Position numbers and translations under genes: made by a program. A stretch of 33,440 nucleotides of DNA from Bacteriovoracaceae bacterium UBA6261 (GTDB lineage: Bacteria > Bdellovibrionota > Bacteriovoracia > Bacteriovoracales > Bacteriovoracaceae): NCBI GenBank assembly GCA_002440825.1, contig DJVH01000022.1, positions 1 to 33,440 on the forward strand. The letters are read 5' to 3'. Below are positions 25,059 to 33,164 of the stretch, one piece after another (within the stretch, counting starts at the first letter, position 1; each line of letters begins with the position of its first letter). The notes below the pieces were generated by a model. That model made no database searches. It saw nothing but the letters and a program-made list of their open reading frames with translations, and was not told the origin of the DNA.

Positions 25059-25782
25059 ATGTCAGCTCCTTATTTAACTTTTGAGGTTTGGTATAAAAAT
25101 TTATTTTTTTAAAAAATAACTTTGCAGCTTGAAAATGAATCAGAACGACAACAAAAAAGGTATAAAATGGATATTGGATAAAAAGCTTCAATAAGTTTTT
25201 ATCACTCCATTCGATTTCCGTTCCCTGCACGCTCGTCGCAAGTTGCAACCTGCCTTGATCAAAATAATTGATATGAATAAAATTTTGATCTTTAAAGTTG
25301 AATTCATATTTGCCGGACACAGGATAAAAAGGCGAAACGTGAAATTGTTTTTCCAATGTATTAACTTGTGAACCAGGATATTTCTTTAAGACATAATTAT
25401 GAGATTCACCGAATGTGTTATTCACTTCGCAAATGACCGCAAGAAGTTCGTTTTCGCTGTAACAATACCAGAAGCTCACCGGGTTAAAGACGTAACCAAG
25501 AACTCGCGGAAAAGTCTGCAAAACAAGGTCGCCTTTAAAATGATTTAGTCCTGCCGCGGCCAACATTTTTTGCGCCCATGTATAAAGAGATGAGCCATCT
25601 CTCTCTCCATGATCTTTTTCATAAAAAGAAAAAAGATTAAAACGATTTATGCTGAAAAATCGCGATGACATTGAGTTCATTTTATCGAGTTGAAAGCGTA
25701 TGAAAAAACCACCATAAGTAAATTCATTCACTTTTGGATGAAATCGTTTGTGGTAAATTTTTGCTTTAAATAGTCCTTTCAT
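25042..25782 (-). CDS. DUF1365 family protein
   Basis: 246 residues. The family hallmark is clear: YHKRFHPKVNEFTYGGFFIRFQLD at the start, then FPRVLGYVFNPVSFWYCY (about residues 89-106) and EVNNTFGESHNYVL. A hydrophobic stretch near residues 200-220 (LFIQYPFYTFFVVVLIHFQ) suggests a membrane contact. DUF1365 has no settled biochemical function but is nearly always found with a COG2907-type FAD oxidoreductase and a Cfa-like methyltransferase, as here. Overlaps: 4 nt (ATGA) with the upstream gene, 17 nt with cfa. Confidence 0.9.
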   Translation of the reverse strand: MKGLFKAKIYHKRFHPKVNEFTYGGFFIRFQLDKMNSMSSRFFSINRFNLFSFYEKDHGERDGSSLYTWAQKMLAAAGLNHFKGDLVLQTFPRVLGYVFNPVSFWYCYSENELLAVICEVNNTFGESHNYVLKKYPGSQVNTLEKQFHVSPFYPVSGKYEFNFKDQNFIHINYFDQGRLQLATSVQGTEIEWSDKNLLKLFIQYPFYTFFVVVLIHFQAAKLFFKKINFYTKPQKLNKELTYEHIK

Positions 25783-27065
25783 AAAATATTGATCCTTTCA
25801 GCAGAACGACCGTCCATCTCGAGAATTTTATTGAGAACTTTTTTACTGGAGAGAATTCCATCCTCATGAAACCCGTATCTCATCCATGCTCCTGAAAAAA
25901 ATAAACGCTGACGTCCCTGAACATCCATCATAGTCTCCTGAGCTCGAATGGCCTCTGCAGAAAAAACGGGATGTTCATAATTTATTTCTTTCACTATTTT
26001 CCTGACATCAACAGGCCTGACCGGATTGAGTGTGACAATGACCGGATTATCAAAAGGCAGTGGTTGCAGTTTATTGATCAGGTAGCTGACTGAGACCGCA
26101 TTTTTTCCGTCAGAAGAATTTTCAGAAACATAATTCCAGGCTGCCCAGGCGGAACGTTTTCCAGGAAGCACTTTTTCATCCAAATGAAGAACCGCTTTGT
26201 TCTTCTGGTATTTAAAACAAGACAGCAATTGATGAGTTTCATGATCAAGCCCGACGACCAACTTCAGAGCTTCCGGAGGATGAGAGCAGATCAGGCAATA
26301 ATCAAATTCTTCCGATCTCTTATCTGTCACAATAGTGATCTTATGTTCTTCAGGAAGAATCTTTCTCACTGGCTCGCTCAGATACTTCTTCTCAATTGGA
26401 ACCAGCGCTTTTTCAACATAGGTTTTGCATCCATTCACCACCGTTTTCCAGAGAGGACGGTTGAAAATCTGGAGTAAACCGTGATTCATGCAAAAGGTTA
26501 AAAAGGTGTAGGCCGGAAATTGCAACATTTCGTTTGTGGGGCAAGACCAGATACACCCTCCCATGGGAAGAAGATACCAGTCGCGGAATTCTCTCGAATA
26601 ACGATGCTCTTCAAGCAATTCACCCAAAGTCCGGTCGGTATTGCGCTTGCTTTGCTCAAGATAGGAGGCTGCATTGCGATTAAAGCGCAAAAGCTCAAAA
26701 ATAAAAGAATAGAATTTAAAACTGAATAGATTTTTTTTCTGCGCAAACAACGAAGTCAGATTGGTTCCGGCCCAGACCATGTTGTCGGAAAGTTTCTGAA
26801 CACTGAAGCTCATCTCGCTTTTGTGTACTTCAATCTCAAGTTCTTTAAAAAATTCTATAAGATTTGGATAAGTGCGGTCGTTGTGGACAAGAAACCCTGT
26901 GTCGATAGGATAATTTTTTCCAGCGATAGTTACTTGCTGAGTATTAGTATGGCCGCCAAAATATCCCTGGGATTCAAAGAGTGAGACATCATAGCCCAGC
27001 TGATTTAAATAATAAGCAGCCGATGTCCCGGAAATGCCTGATCCGATGATTGCGATTCTTTTCAT
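25779..27065 (-). CDS. FAD/NAD(P)-binding amine-oxidase-like protein (COG2907 type)
   Basis: 428 residues. N-terminal FAD motif IAIIGSGISGTSAAYYL followed by LFES and GGHTNT, then YPIDTGFLVHN, the pattern of the COG2907 group of the amine oxidase fold. PMGGCIWSCPTNEMLQFPA and the C-terminal FFSGAWMRYGFHEDGILS complete it. It probably oxidises or desaturates an acyl group together with the neighbouring Cfa-like enzyme; related alphaproteobacterial clusters take part in the singlet-oxygen response and furan fatty-acid formation (from memory). GAGGGG-type SD upstream. First gene of a four-gene operon. Confidence 0.87.
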   Translation of the reverse strand: MKRIAIIGSGISGTSAAYYLNQLGYDVSLFESQGYFGGHTNTQQVTIAGKNYPIDTGFLVHNDRTYPNLIEFFKELEIEVHKSEMSFSVQKLSDNMVWAGTNLTSLFAQKKNLFSFKFYSFIFELLRFNRNAASYLEQSKRNTDRTLGELLEEHRYSREFRDWYLLPMGGCIWSCPTNEMLQFPAYTFLTFCMNHGLLQIFNRPLWKTVVNGCKTYVEKALVPIEKKYLSEPVRKILPEEHKITIVTDKRSEEFDYCLICSHPPEALKLVVGLDHETHQLLSCFKYQKNKAVLHLDEKVLPGKRSAWAAWNYVSENSSDGKNAVSVSYLINKLQPLPFDNPVIVTLNPVRPVDVRKIVKEINYEHPVFSAEAIRAQETMMDVQGRQRLFFSGAWMRYGFHEDGILSSKKVLNKILEMDGRSAERINIL

Positions 27066-27169
27066 GATCCCCTCACAAGGAGTAACAAATTGAATCTCAT
27101 CATTGCAGACAGTGAAAAATTACAAAATTAGATAGACCCTAGACAGGTGTTGTTCGGGCTCGACAATAA

Positions 27170-28288
27170 TTAGTCAAAACGCTTATCCGTTCCGTAAATT
27201 TGTTTACCAATGGCAGTGCTTAAGTCAAATCTGAGTGTTGAAAATTTACTGGAAGTTAATTCATCTCCCAGGAACACTCTGTTGGATAAAAAGATATAGT
27301 ATGTGCCGGAAGCTGGATCAATCCAGATTGTGGTGCCGGTATAACCGGTATGACCGAAAGAAAGCCCGACAGGAAAAATGCCGCCGCGTGGAGCGGTCGA
27401 ATAAGGACTGGTTAAATCAAATCCCAATCCCCGCATTTTGCCAGAAGGTAATGAGATCATTTTTTTAACCGTTTCTTCTTTTAAAAAATTATTCTCTTTA
27501 TACTTTCCCATATTAAGGTACATCGATACTAAATGAGACAAATTTTCGGCAGTCGTAAAAAGACCTGCATGACCTAATTCAACGGATGAAAATTGATACG
27601 CGAGAGGATCGTTAGGAAGGCATGCTTGTCGAGTTTTTAAAGTTGGAGCGCAATCCTTATTTAAAGAATCAGGCACATGATAAAATGTGGAGTTCATCTC
27701 CAATGGAGAAAAAATATTTTCATGAGCAAAATCGGCAATAGTTTTTCCTGATATTTTTTGAACAATCTGGGCAAGGAGAATAAAACCAAGATCCGAATAA
27801 GCGAATTTGGTTCCCGGCTGGGCTGAAAGATTCGCTTTTAAAATTCTCTCAAAGTAACTCTCGAATGTTTCATTATTTTTTGGTGCCATCCATGGAGCTA
27901 ATCCCGATTCATGTCGCATGACCTGCTCGATGGTGACATTCTCTTTCCCGTTGCCTGTAAAAAGAGGAAAATAATCTGAAATTTTATTTTCCAGTGAGAG
28001 AACACCCCTTTCTTCCAGGAGCATTATGGAAGTCGTAGTCGCGACAATTTTTGTCAACGAAGCTATATCGTATAAAGTTTCATCTTTTTTCACGGGCGTG
28101 ATGGTATCAACTGTACCGAACGCCTCGTAAAACAATAGAGTTTCTCTATTCCCAACGATCAGCACTCCACCGGGCAAGGTCTGCTGTTCAATGGCGCTGT
28201 TTACGATATTTCTGACTTCAGTCCAATCATGAGCTGATACTTGAAAAGAATTAAAAAAAATCAGTAAAAGAAATAATAATGATTTCAT
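27170..28288 (-). CDS. Serine hydrolase, class C beta-lactamase fold (AmiE-like)
   Basis: 372 residues with a signal peptide (about 1-19, ending VSA). Serine-hydrolase motifs: SLTK (77-80) with the nucleophile Ser77, YSD (164-166) in the place of Y-x-N, and HTG (313-315) in the place of K-T-G. This is the beta-lactamase/esterase/D-Ala-peptidase superfamily. It lies 3 bp after a NamZ-type gene; in Bacillus subtilis the namZ cluster also holds a beta-lactamase-fold protein, AmiE, that cuts the MurNAc-L-Ala bond, so the same role is plausible here (inference). An ordinary beta-lactamase role is less likely in this context. Confidence 0.85.
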   Translation of the reverse strand: MKSLLFLLLIFFNSFQVSAHDWTEVRNIVNSAIEQQTLPGGVLIVGNRETLLFYEAFGTVDTITPVKKDETLYDIASLTKIVATTTSIMLLEERGVLSLENKISDYFPLFTGNGKENVTIEQVMRHESGLAPWMAPKNNETFESYFERILKANLSAQPGTKFAYSDLGFILLAQIVQKISGKTIADFAHENIFSPLEMNSTFYHVPDSLNKDCAPTLKTRQACLPNDPLAYQFSSVELGHAGLFTTAENLSHLVSMYLNMGKYKENNFLKEETVKKMISLPSGKMRGLGFDLTSPYSTAPRGGIFPVGLSFGHTGYTGTTIWIDPASGTYYIFLSNRVFLGDELTSSKFSTLRFDLSTAIGKQIYGTDKRFD

Positions 28289-28291
28289 AAA

Positions 28292-29500
28292 TTAATAAAG
28301 CAAATAAGGTTGTCTTCGGATTTTAAAATCATTGATTTCTTTATCTATAAGAGTCCGCGTCTCTTCCCATGGAACATTATTTCGAATGGCCTCAATGATT
28401 TCTTTAGAACCATAAGTTGCAGAAGACATTTTTGCACTGTTAATAGAGTCCGGAAACATCTGGACCAGAAGTTGAGCAACTTTATAAGTAAGCTCGTCAC
28501 TTCTTGTTTCTCCTCCTGACCATTCCATGCGAATTCCATTGACTTGCTGGCCAACAAAAATCTCTCTGGAGACAACCCATGAATAGGGTTTAAAAATAAT
28601 GTGATCAAAATGGAAGGCATTTAATTTTTCAGCCAGGGCAATTGATTGCTCCACACTGATCCATGGTGCTCCGAGAATTTTAAAGGCTTCTTCATTTGTC
28701 TTTCCTCTGCCGACAGCAACATTAAAATTTTCGAGCGAACCCCATAGTGCGTAGTATTCGACTTGTTCAATTTCAGTCAAGGCCGGTGAAGGTGGAATCC
28801 ATTGACGATCTAAAGTAGAAATAATGCTTTCGCGGGCCCACCCCTGAACTGGGACGATCGTTAACTTTACATTCATTTTATTTTCAACATTGATCATGCG
28901 GGCGAGCTCTCCAAGAGTCATCCCATGTCTCGTAGGAACTGTATGGTAAGCCGTAAAAGTTCCGGCCAGTTTTGGATCAAGAGTTTTCCCCTCTATCACA
29001 TCACCACCGAGTAAATTAGGACGATCTAAAAGAATGACCTCTTTATCCTGGGAAGCGGAGACTTTCATAATTTCTGCGATCGTTGAAAAATATGTGTAAT
29101 AACGAAGGCCCACATCCTGCAAATCCACAACAATGGCGTCGATATCTGCAAGATCAGAAGCGCGGGGAGCCCTCGAGCCCTGTTTGTAAAGAGAGATGAC
29201 CGGTAAATTGGTTTTTTCGTCTACAGTGTCTTTTACATAATCATCATTTGTTGTACGAAGACCATGTTCAGGAGCAAAAATCTTTTTCAAATTATAAGAT
29301 CTGTTTAAAAGATCAATTAAATGTTCACCATTCTTTGAAACGCCAGCTGCATGAGTTAAAACGGCAAGTCTTTTACCGGCAAACATTCCTGCAAATGCGG
29401 GCTCATTGATCCGGTCAATTCCATACTCTAGGGCAAAAGCATTTTGCAGCGTCATCAAAAAAAAGAAAACGAATGCCAATGAAGGGATAGATTTTTTCAT
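28292..29500 (-). CDS. namZ: NamZ-type exo-beta-N-acetylmuramidase (DUF1343)
   Basis: 402 residues with a signal peptide (about 1-23, ending AFA). The DUF1343 signatures are strong: LAVLTHAAGVSKNGEHLIDLL, IFAPEHGLRTT (Glu78, His79), IDAIVVDLQDVGLRYYTY (120-137), LLDRPNLLGGDVIEG and TRHGMTLGELA. NamZ of B. subtilis removes MurNAc from the non-reducing end of peptidoglycan fragments, with the EHG glutamate near the active site. The signal peptide puts it in the periplasm or outside. Start overlaps the transglycosylase stop by 4 nt (ATGA). Confidence 0.92.
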   Translation of the reverse strand: MKKSIPSLAFVFFFLMTLQNAFALEYGIDRINEPAFAGMFAGKRLAVLTHAAGVSKNGEHLIDLLNRSYNLKKIFAPEHGLRTTNDDYVKDTVDEKTNLPVISLYKQGSRAPRASDLADIDAIVVDLQDVGLRYYTYFSTIAEIMKVSASQDKEVILLDRPNLLGGDVIEGKTLDPKLAGTFTAYHTVPTRHGMTLGELARMINVENKMNVKLTIVPVQGWARESIISTLDRQWIPPSPALTEIEQVEYYALWGSLENFNVAVGRGKTNEEAFKILGAPWISVEQSIALAEKLNAFHFDHIIFKPYSWVVSREIFVGQQVNGIRMEWSGGETRSDELTYKVAQLLVQMFPDSINSAKMSSATYGSKEIIEAIRNNVPWEETRTLIDKEINDFKIRRQPYLLY

Positions 29501-30768
29501 AGTGATTCCTTTATTCCAGAAGAAATTTTTCGATAATCAGGGATTGTCATTTTGCATCCGTCTTTATCAAGTGGACGCGCTATGGATTCAGTTGGAACAG
29601 TTACATGTTGTATGACTCTGGCCACGTGCCTTTGAACAATACAACTTTTAAACCAGCGCTGAGAATAGGCTTTGCCATTTTGATCTTCAAAACTGACGGA
29701 ATCGGTTCCAGGGATCCATTTTCCTCCCCAATGGAGAGCTTCAATTAAATGAAGAGGATTCATTTCTGGAAAATTATTATTTTTCACTTGGTAATAATGG
29801 CCTACCAATTTCGCCTGAACCGGACCGGCATTGTACATCGCTACGGCAAGCAACCATCCGGTATGAAGCGGATAGGCCTTGACTGGATAAGGAGTCGTAC
29901 ATGGTCTTTGAAAACTTTCACCATCTGAATAGATTTCCGATTCCTTTAATGACTTGGGAACGAAATGATCATAAAGATTTCTTAGCGTCTTTGCTTTAAA
30001 TTCAATTCCCAGTGTTGCATTCTGACAATGATGAAGAAAAGAGTTAGCTGCTGTGAATTTTGCAGTCTCCATTCCGAATTGTTCAGCTGAAAGACCATCG
30101 TAATCTTCTGCAGTCATCGCATAGCTTGGTTTTTTTCCTGCAATTCTCTTTAAGGCGAATTCATAGAGAGGTTTCACAACGTCAGTAGGAAGAACACTTG
30201 AGTCACAACTGATTGAAGGCCAGCCCAGTTCTTTTTTTCGTTCAGCAGAGAGAAGACTCACGCTTTCACACCACTCCTGAATATTCATTTGAGCAAGTCC
30301 ACAAGAATAATTTCCGCCATCAGGTGCAACTCCAATAGAAGAAAAGCCTGACTCTTGCTTTAATGCCCCAATTAAGATCTGCGGAGGAATTCCATTTTGC
30401 TGACTCGCTTTTTGGATCGCTTCTAATTTTGCTTTAGCGTTTTTTCCGCCATCGATAATCATCCAGGCACCTTTTATGGTTGCTTCTGAATAACTTCCAG
30501 GTTTATTTTTTTCTCGCTTCATGATTTCGAGATTGCGGCACAACCTCAAGTCTGTTGTTTTATTGGTAGTCCAATCTTTAATTTCTTCAGCTGTAAGAGT
30601 TGAGGGAAATTCAGTATAAGGATCTTTAACAGAAGAAAAATCCGGACAGGTAAATCCACGCGGCAGCAATTCTTCCGAGCACAAAACAGGAGGATTGCTC
30701 CATTCGACTTCGGCATAGGAAGAATAGACAGGCATGACTAAAAAGAAAATCGTCGCGAGCTTTATCAT
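29497..30768 (-). CDS. Lytic transglycosylase-like protein (SLT fold)
   Basis: 423 residues with a signal peptide (about 1-19). Residues about 120-320 have SLT-type motifs: PPQILIGALKQESGF with candidate catalytic Glu139, SCGLAQMNI (155-163) corresponding to the family's GLMQ-type motif, and AMYNAGP (310-316). Long insertions with paired cysteines separate the motifs, so it is a divergent member with an unusual N-terminal domain (Cys30, Cys41, Cys77). Lytic transglycosylases cut glycan strands to give 1,6-anhydroMurNAc ends. It is the second gene of the cell-wall operon, 17 bp after a small secreted protein gene. Confidence 0.82.
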   Translation of the reverse strand: MIKLATIFFLVMPVYSSYAEVEWSNPPVLCSEELLPRGFTCPDFSSVKDPYTEFPSTLTAEEIKDWTTNKTTDLRLCRNLEIMKREKNKPGSYSEATIKGAWMIIDGGKNAKAKLEAIQKASQQNGIPPQILIGALKQESGFSSIGVAPDGGNYSCGLAQMNIQEWCESVSLLSAERKKELGWPSISCDSSVLPTDVVKPLYEFALKRIAGKKPSYAMTAEDYDGLSAEQFGMETAKFTAANSFLHHCQNATLGIEFKAKTLRNLYDHFVPKSLKESEIYSDGESFQRPCTTPYPVKAYPLHTGWLLAVAMYNAGPVQAKLVGHYYQVKNNNFPEMNPLHLIEALHWGGKWIPGTDSVSFEDQNGKAYSQRWFKSCIVQRHVARVIQHVTVPTESIARPLDKDGCKMTIPDYRKISSGIKESL

Positions 30769-30785
30769 TGGTCTTCCGCTTTTAA

Positions 30786-31154
30786 TTAATGTTCACAGCC
30801 ACAACCGTAATATGTTTCAATAATTATTTCTGAAACAATCGATGTAAAAGCTTCTGTTCCTGGATATGTTGAATTTGAACAGACCTTATCGTTTAGATCT
30901 TGTTCGACAATTAAAGAGGCGATCTCTTCCTGGGTCAGGCTTTCCGAAACCGCTGAAAATTTCTCTCTCATGCTTATTGTAAAGTCTGAAAGATTTCTGT
31001 TGATGATACCTTGAGTTTTTAATTTATAAGCAGAAGACAACAGAGCTTTTACCTGCAGCTGTTCTTTGCTCAGTTCAGACTCACTCTCAATCGGACATTT
31101 CGCTGAGACCAATGAAGAGGTCAGCATAATAATTAAAAGAATAAGTTGTTTCAT
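30786..31154 (-). CDS. Small secreted protein heading the cell-wall operon
   Basis: 122 residues, signal peptide about 1-18 (MKQLILLIIMLTSSLVSA). The mature protein has four cysteines: one at the very start (KCPIES), one at KVCSNS and two at the end (YGCGCEH). The middle is helical (ELSKEQLQVKALLSSAYKLK; SLTQEEIASLIVEQ). No family recognised. GGAG 6 nt before the ATG. As the first gene of the transglycosylase-NamZ-amidase operon it may be a regulator, inhibitor or helper of the cell-wall enzymes; that is only context. Confidence 0.65.
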   Translation of the reverse strand: MKQLILLIIMLTSSLVSAKCPIESESELSKEQLQVKALLSSAYKLKTQGIINRNLSDFTISMREKFSAVSESLTQEEIASLIVEQDLNDKVCSNSTYPGTEAFTSIVSEIIIETYYGCGCEH

Positions 31155-31370
31155 AAGTGACTCCGCCTATTTTTATTTATTCTGCCTTATCACAAATTGT
31201 CCGTTCATCTTAACAATTGTAAAAAATACAACCGCGTCTCTCAGAGGAGATATGCCGAAAATGTCATCATGAACTTTGATAAGCTGAACTGATCCGCTGA
31301 TTTAATACAAAAATAGTGGGATGAAAAAGAAATGATTGTGAGGTGAAAATGAGAAAAAAAGAAATTAAAA

Positions 31371-31446
31371 TGGTGGGCGTTGAGGGGTTCGAACCCCCGA
31401 CATCTACCTTGTAAGGGTAGCGCTCTCCCAGCTGAGCTAAACGCCC
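31371..31446 (-). tRNA. tRNA-Val (anticodon TAC)
   Basis: 76 nt on the minus strand including encoded CCA (31373-31371). Acceptor GGGCGTT (31446-31440) pairs with AACGCCC (31381-31375); discriminator A. D arm has AGCTCAGCTGGGAGAGC; anticodon stem CTACC/GGTAG encloses CTTACAA, anticodon TAC; T arm GGGGGTTCGAACCCC. All arms pair, so it should be functional and read GUA and other valine codons. Confidence 0.97.
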
Positions 31447-31469
31447 ATTTGAATTCTTAAGTGCTGTCT

Positions 31470-31498
31470 AAATTAGTCAAAGCTTGAAACTCTGTCAA
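31470..31498 (-). promoter_or_regulatory. Promoter of tRNA-Val
   Basis: Minus strand: perfect TTGACA (31498-31493), 17-nt spacer, TAATTT (31475-31470). Start of transcription would be about 15-20 nt before the tRNA 5' end. Confidence 0.7.
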
Positions 31499-31552
31499 TT
31501 CAAAAAACACTTTTTTCCATTTTTTGAGGAGCTTTAACCCCTGAAATCAGGC

Positions 31553-33037
31553 TTATAAAAACAATTTTTGGTATGCCTGGGCGGCGTCGGCATAGGTCAG
31601 CTTGTCGTATTTTTTCATCATGTCAGAGAAATACGCTGTCAGGGCCTCTTTAGAGGGCACTCTATCTTTCGTGCCATCCAGCTTCTCCTGCATATCAAGG
31701 TAGTGCGTGACTATGTCCTCAGCGACGATAAAGGCCATGCTGAGCGAGGCAATGGAAATGGATTTGGAATCAGCAAATCCTTTACCGGACTTGATTCCGT
31801 GATGTTCCCGCACCAGAGAGGTTAATTCTTTTGGAGCTTTTACAATATTTTCGAGAATGACAGCAGAAGCGTTCGCGTGCTCCAGCATAGATTGCTTGTC
31901 TTCCTCATTCAGATTTTTTTGCTCAAAGAATTTATGATGAAGTTTGATTAGACGATCACTGCCCAGGCACAGGTCATGAAACAGCGACAGATAAATAATC
32001 TTGTTCTTAGACTGCTCTTTCCCCCATTCAAACTTATCGACGATGGAAAAAATCATCAGACAAGTAAAATGCATATGTGTGTAGCCATATGACAATCGAT
32101 GTGTGGCCAGGAAGTTTTTAAACTGGTTCAGGCCATCGGGCATTTTCATAAGAGTGTCGATCGACTTGACCATTTCTTTGATAATTTCTACAGAGAATTT
32201 ATCAAAAGTGGAAGTTTTGAAAGATTCGAGAAGAATTTCAAATCCATCTGAGTTAATCATCAACCGCTTTTCAATATCAAGATCACTTCTACGAAATTTC
32301 TCTATGAAGAATTTGTTCAAAAATTCAGAAGCTTTTGCAGCTTCTTCTTTAGTGACGTAGAGATCTTTGCTCGTTCTCATTAAAAGCTTGTCGATATCTG
32401 CCTTGCTGACAATATTTCCTGCAGGAATTTTAAGATTGTATTCAAATTCATCACCTTTTTTCATGCGGGTGTAGATCCCGAAATCGACTTTTACATTTTC
32501 CGGCAAGTGCATGAGGTAGCGAACGTGAAAGGGATAAAATTTGGAAACTATTTTTTTGACTGCTTCAGGAGCTTTGTCTGCTTCGGCCTTAAGTCCGCCT
32601 TTGGGAAGAACAAAAACGGTTGTCCGGTCTTCTGATTTTGGCTCCGGAGCTGGCGGTGCCTCAAGAGAGGGCTTTATTTTCTCTTTGCCGAGAAGAAAAC
32701 CTGCGTAGGCTAAAATTTTATCGTAAGAAAGATTGGCTGGAATGGCTTCAGCCCTGGCATAACCAGTCAGATTACTTTTCCCAAGAATGATGACCGGAAT
32801 TTCTTTATCAAAGTCATCTTTGTTAGTGATGAGATATTCGCAAACTTTAAAAGCAGTAAATTCAACGCCAATTTTTTCTTTGCAGATGATTAATTCGAAA
32901 GGAAGAATTTGAAGCATGGAAAGGGCTTCGGTTCCAGACGCACGTAAAATTCCCTGGAAACCATATTTGGGTTCCATTTTACCGGCGAGGATCGTCCCCA
33001 GTTCTTTTTCATCGGTCACAATTAAAACACTGCTCAT
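31553..33037 (-). CDS. Degenerate receiver plus unconventional HD-GYP-like protein
   Basis: 494 residues. N-terminus (1-115) resembles a response-regulator receiver (VLIVTDEKE, FELIICKEK, PVIILG) but the phosphorylatable Asp position at the end of strand 3 holds Cys-Lys (52-53), so it is probably not phosphorylated. A Pro/Glu linker (125-137) leads to a middle domain and a C-terminal HD domain with H354-D355, H387, H412-H413 and D441; the GYP triad is replaced by SGKGF (417-421). Metal ligands of HD-GYP phosphodiesterases thus look kept, while the GYP loop is lost, as in Bdellovibrio Bd1817. c-di-GMP binding or hydrolysis is inferred. No SD; an extended -10 box ends 8 nt before ATG. Confidence 0.75.
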   Translation of the reverse strand: MSSVLIVTDEKELGTILAGKMEPKYGFQGILRASGTEALSMLQILPFELIICKEKIGVEFTAFKVCEYLITNKDDFDKEIPVIILGKSNLTGYARAEAIPANLSYDKILAYAGFLLGKEKIKPSLEAPPAPEPKSEDRTTVFVLPKGGLKAEADKAPEAVKKIVSKFYPFHVRYLMHLPENVKVDFGIYTRMKKGDEFEYNLKIPAGNIVSKADIDKLLMRTSKDLYVTKEEAAKASEFLNKFFIEKFRRSDLDIEKRLMINSDGFEILLESFKTSTFDKFSVEIIKEMVKSIDTLMKMPDGLNQFKNFLATHRLSYGYTHMHFTCLMIFSIVDKFEWGKEQSKNKIIYLSLFHDLCLGSDRLIKLHHKFFEQKNLNEEDKQSMLEHANASAVILENIVKAPKELTSLVREHHGIKSGKGFADSKSISIASLSMAFIVAEDIVTHYLDMQEKLDGTKDRVPSKEALTAYFSDMMKKYDKLTYADAAQAYQKLFL

Positions 33038-33045
33038 AATTTAAG

Positions 33046-33054
33046 ATTATATCA
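33046..33054 (-). promoter_or_regulatory. Extended -10 box next to the start codon
   Basis: Minus strand TGATATAAT (33054-33046), a perfect extended -10, leaving 8 nt (CTTAAATT) before ATG 33037. Transcription should begin 0-2 nt before the ATG. No clear -35 and no SD. Confidence 0.55.
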
Positions 33055-33099
33055 AGAAATTTGGAACAGTGTGGTTTATCTGAGAAAAGTAGGGAGTAG

Positions 33100-33131
33100 A
33101 AAAATTAAAAAGGCCCTCATTGCTGAGGGCC
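33100..33131 (-). terminator. Terminator of lon
   Basis: Minus strand: GGCCCTCA (33131-33124), loop GCAA, TGAGGGCC (33119-33112), then TTTTTAATTTTT. A strong intrinsic terminator 33 bp after the lon stop. Confidence 0.9.
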
Positions 33132-33164
33132 CCGTAACTAATGTGAGAGAGTTAATATATAAGC

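Noticed and set aside
27170..28288. Antibiotic-resistance beta-lactamase
   Set aside because: Motifs YSD and HTG differ from true class C enzymes, and the gene is coupled to namZ, so a cell-wall hydrolase fits better.
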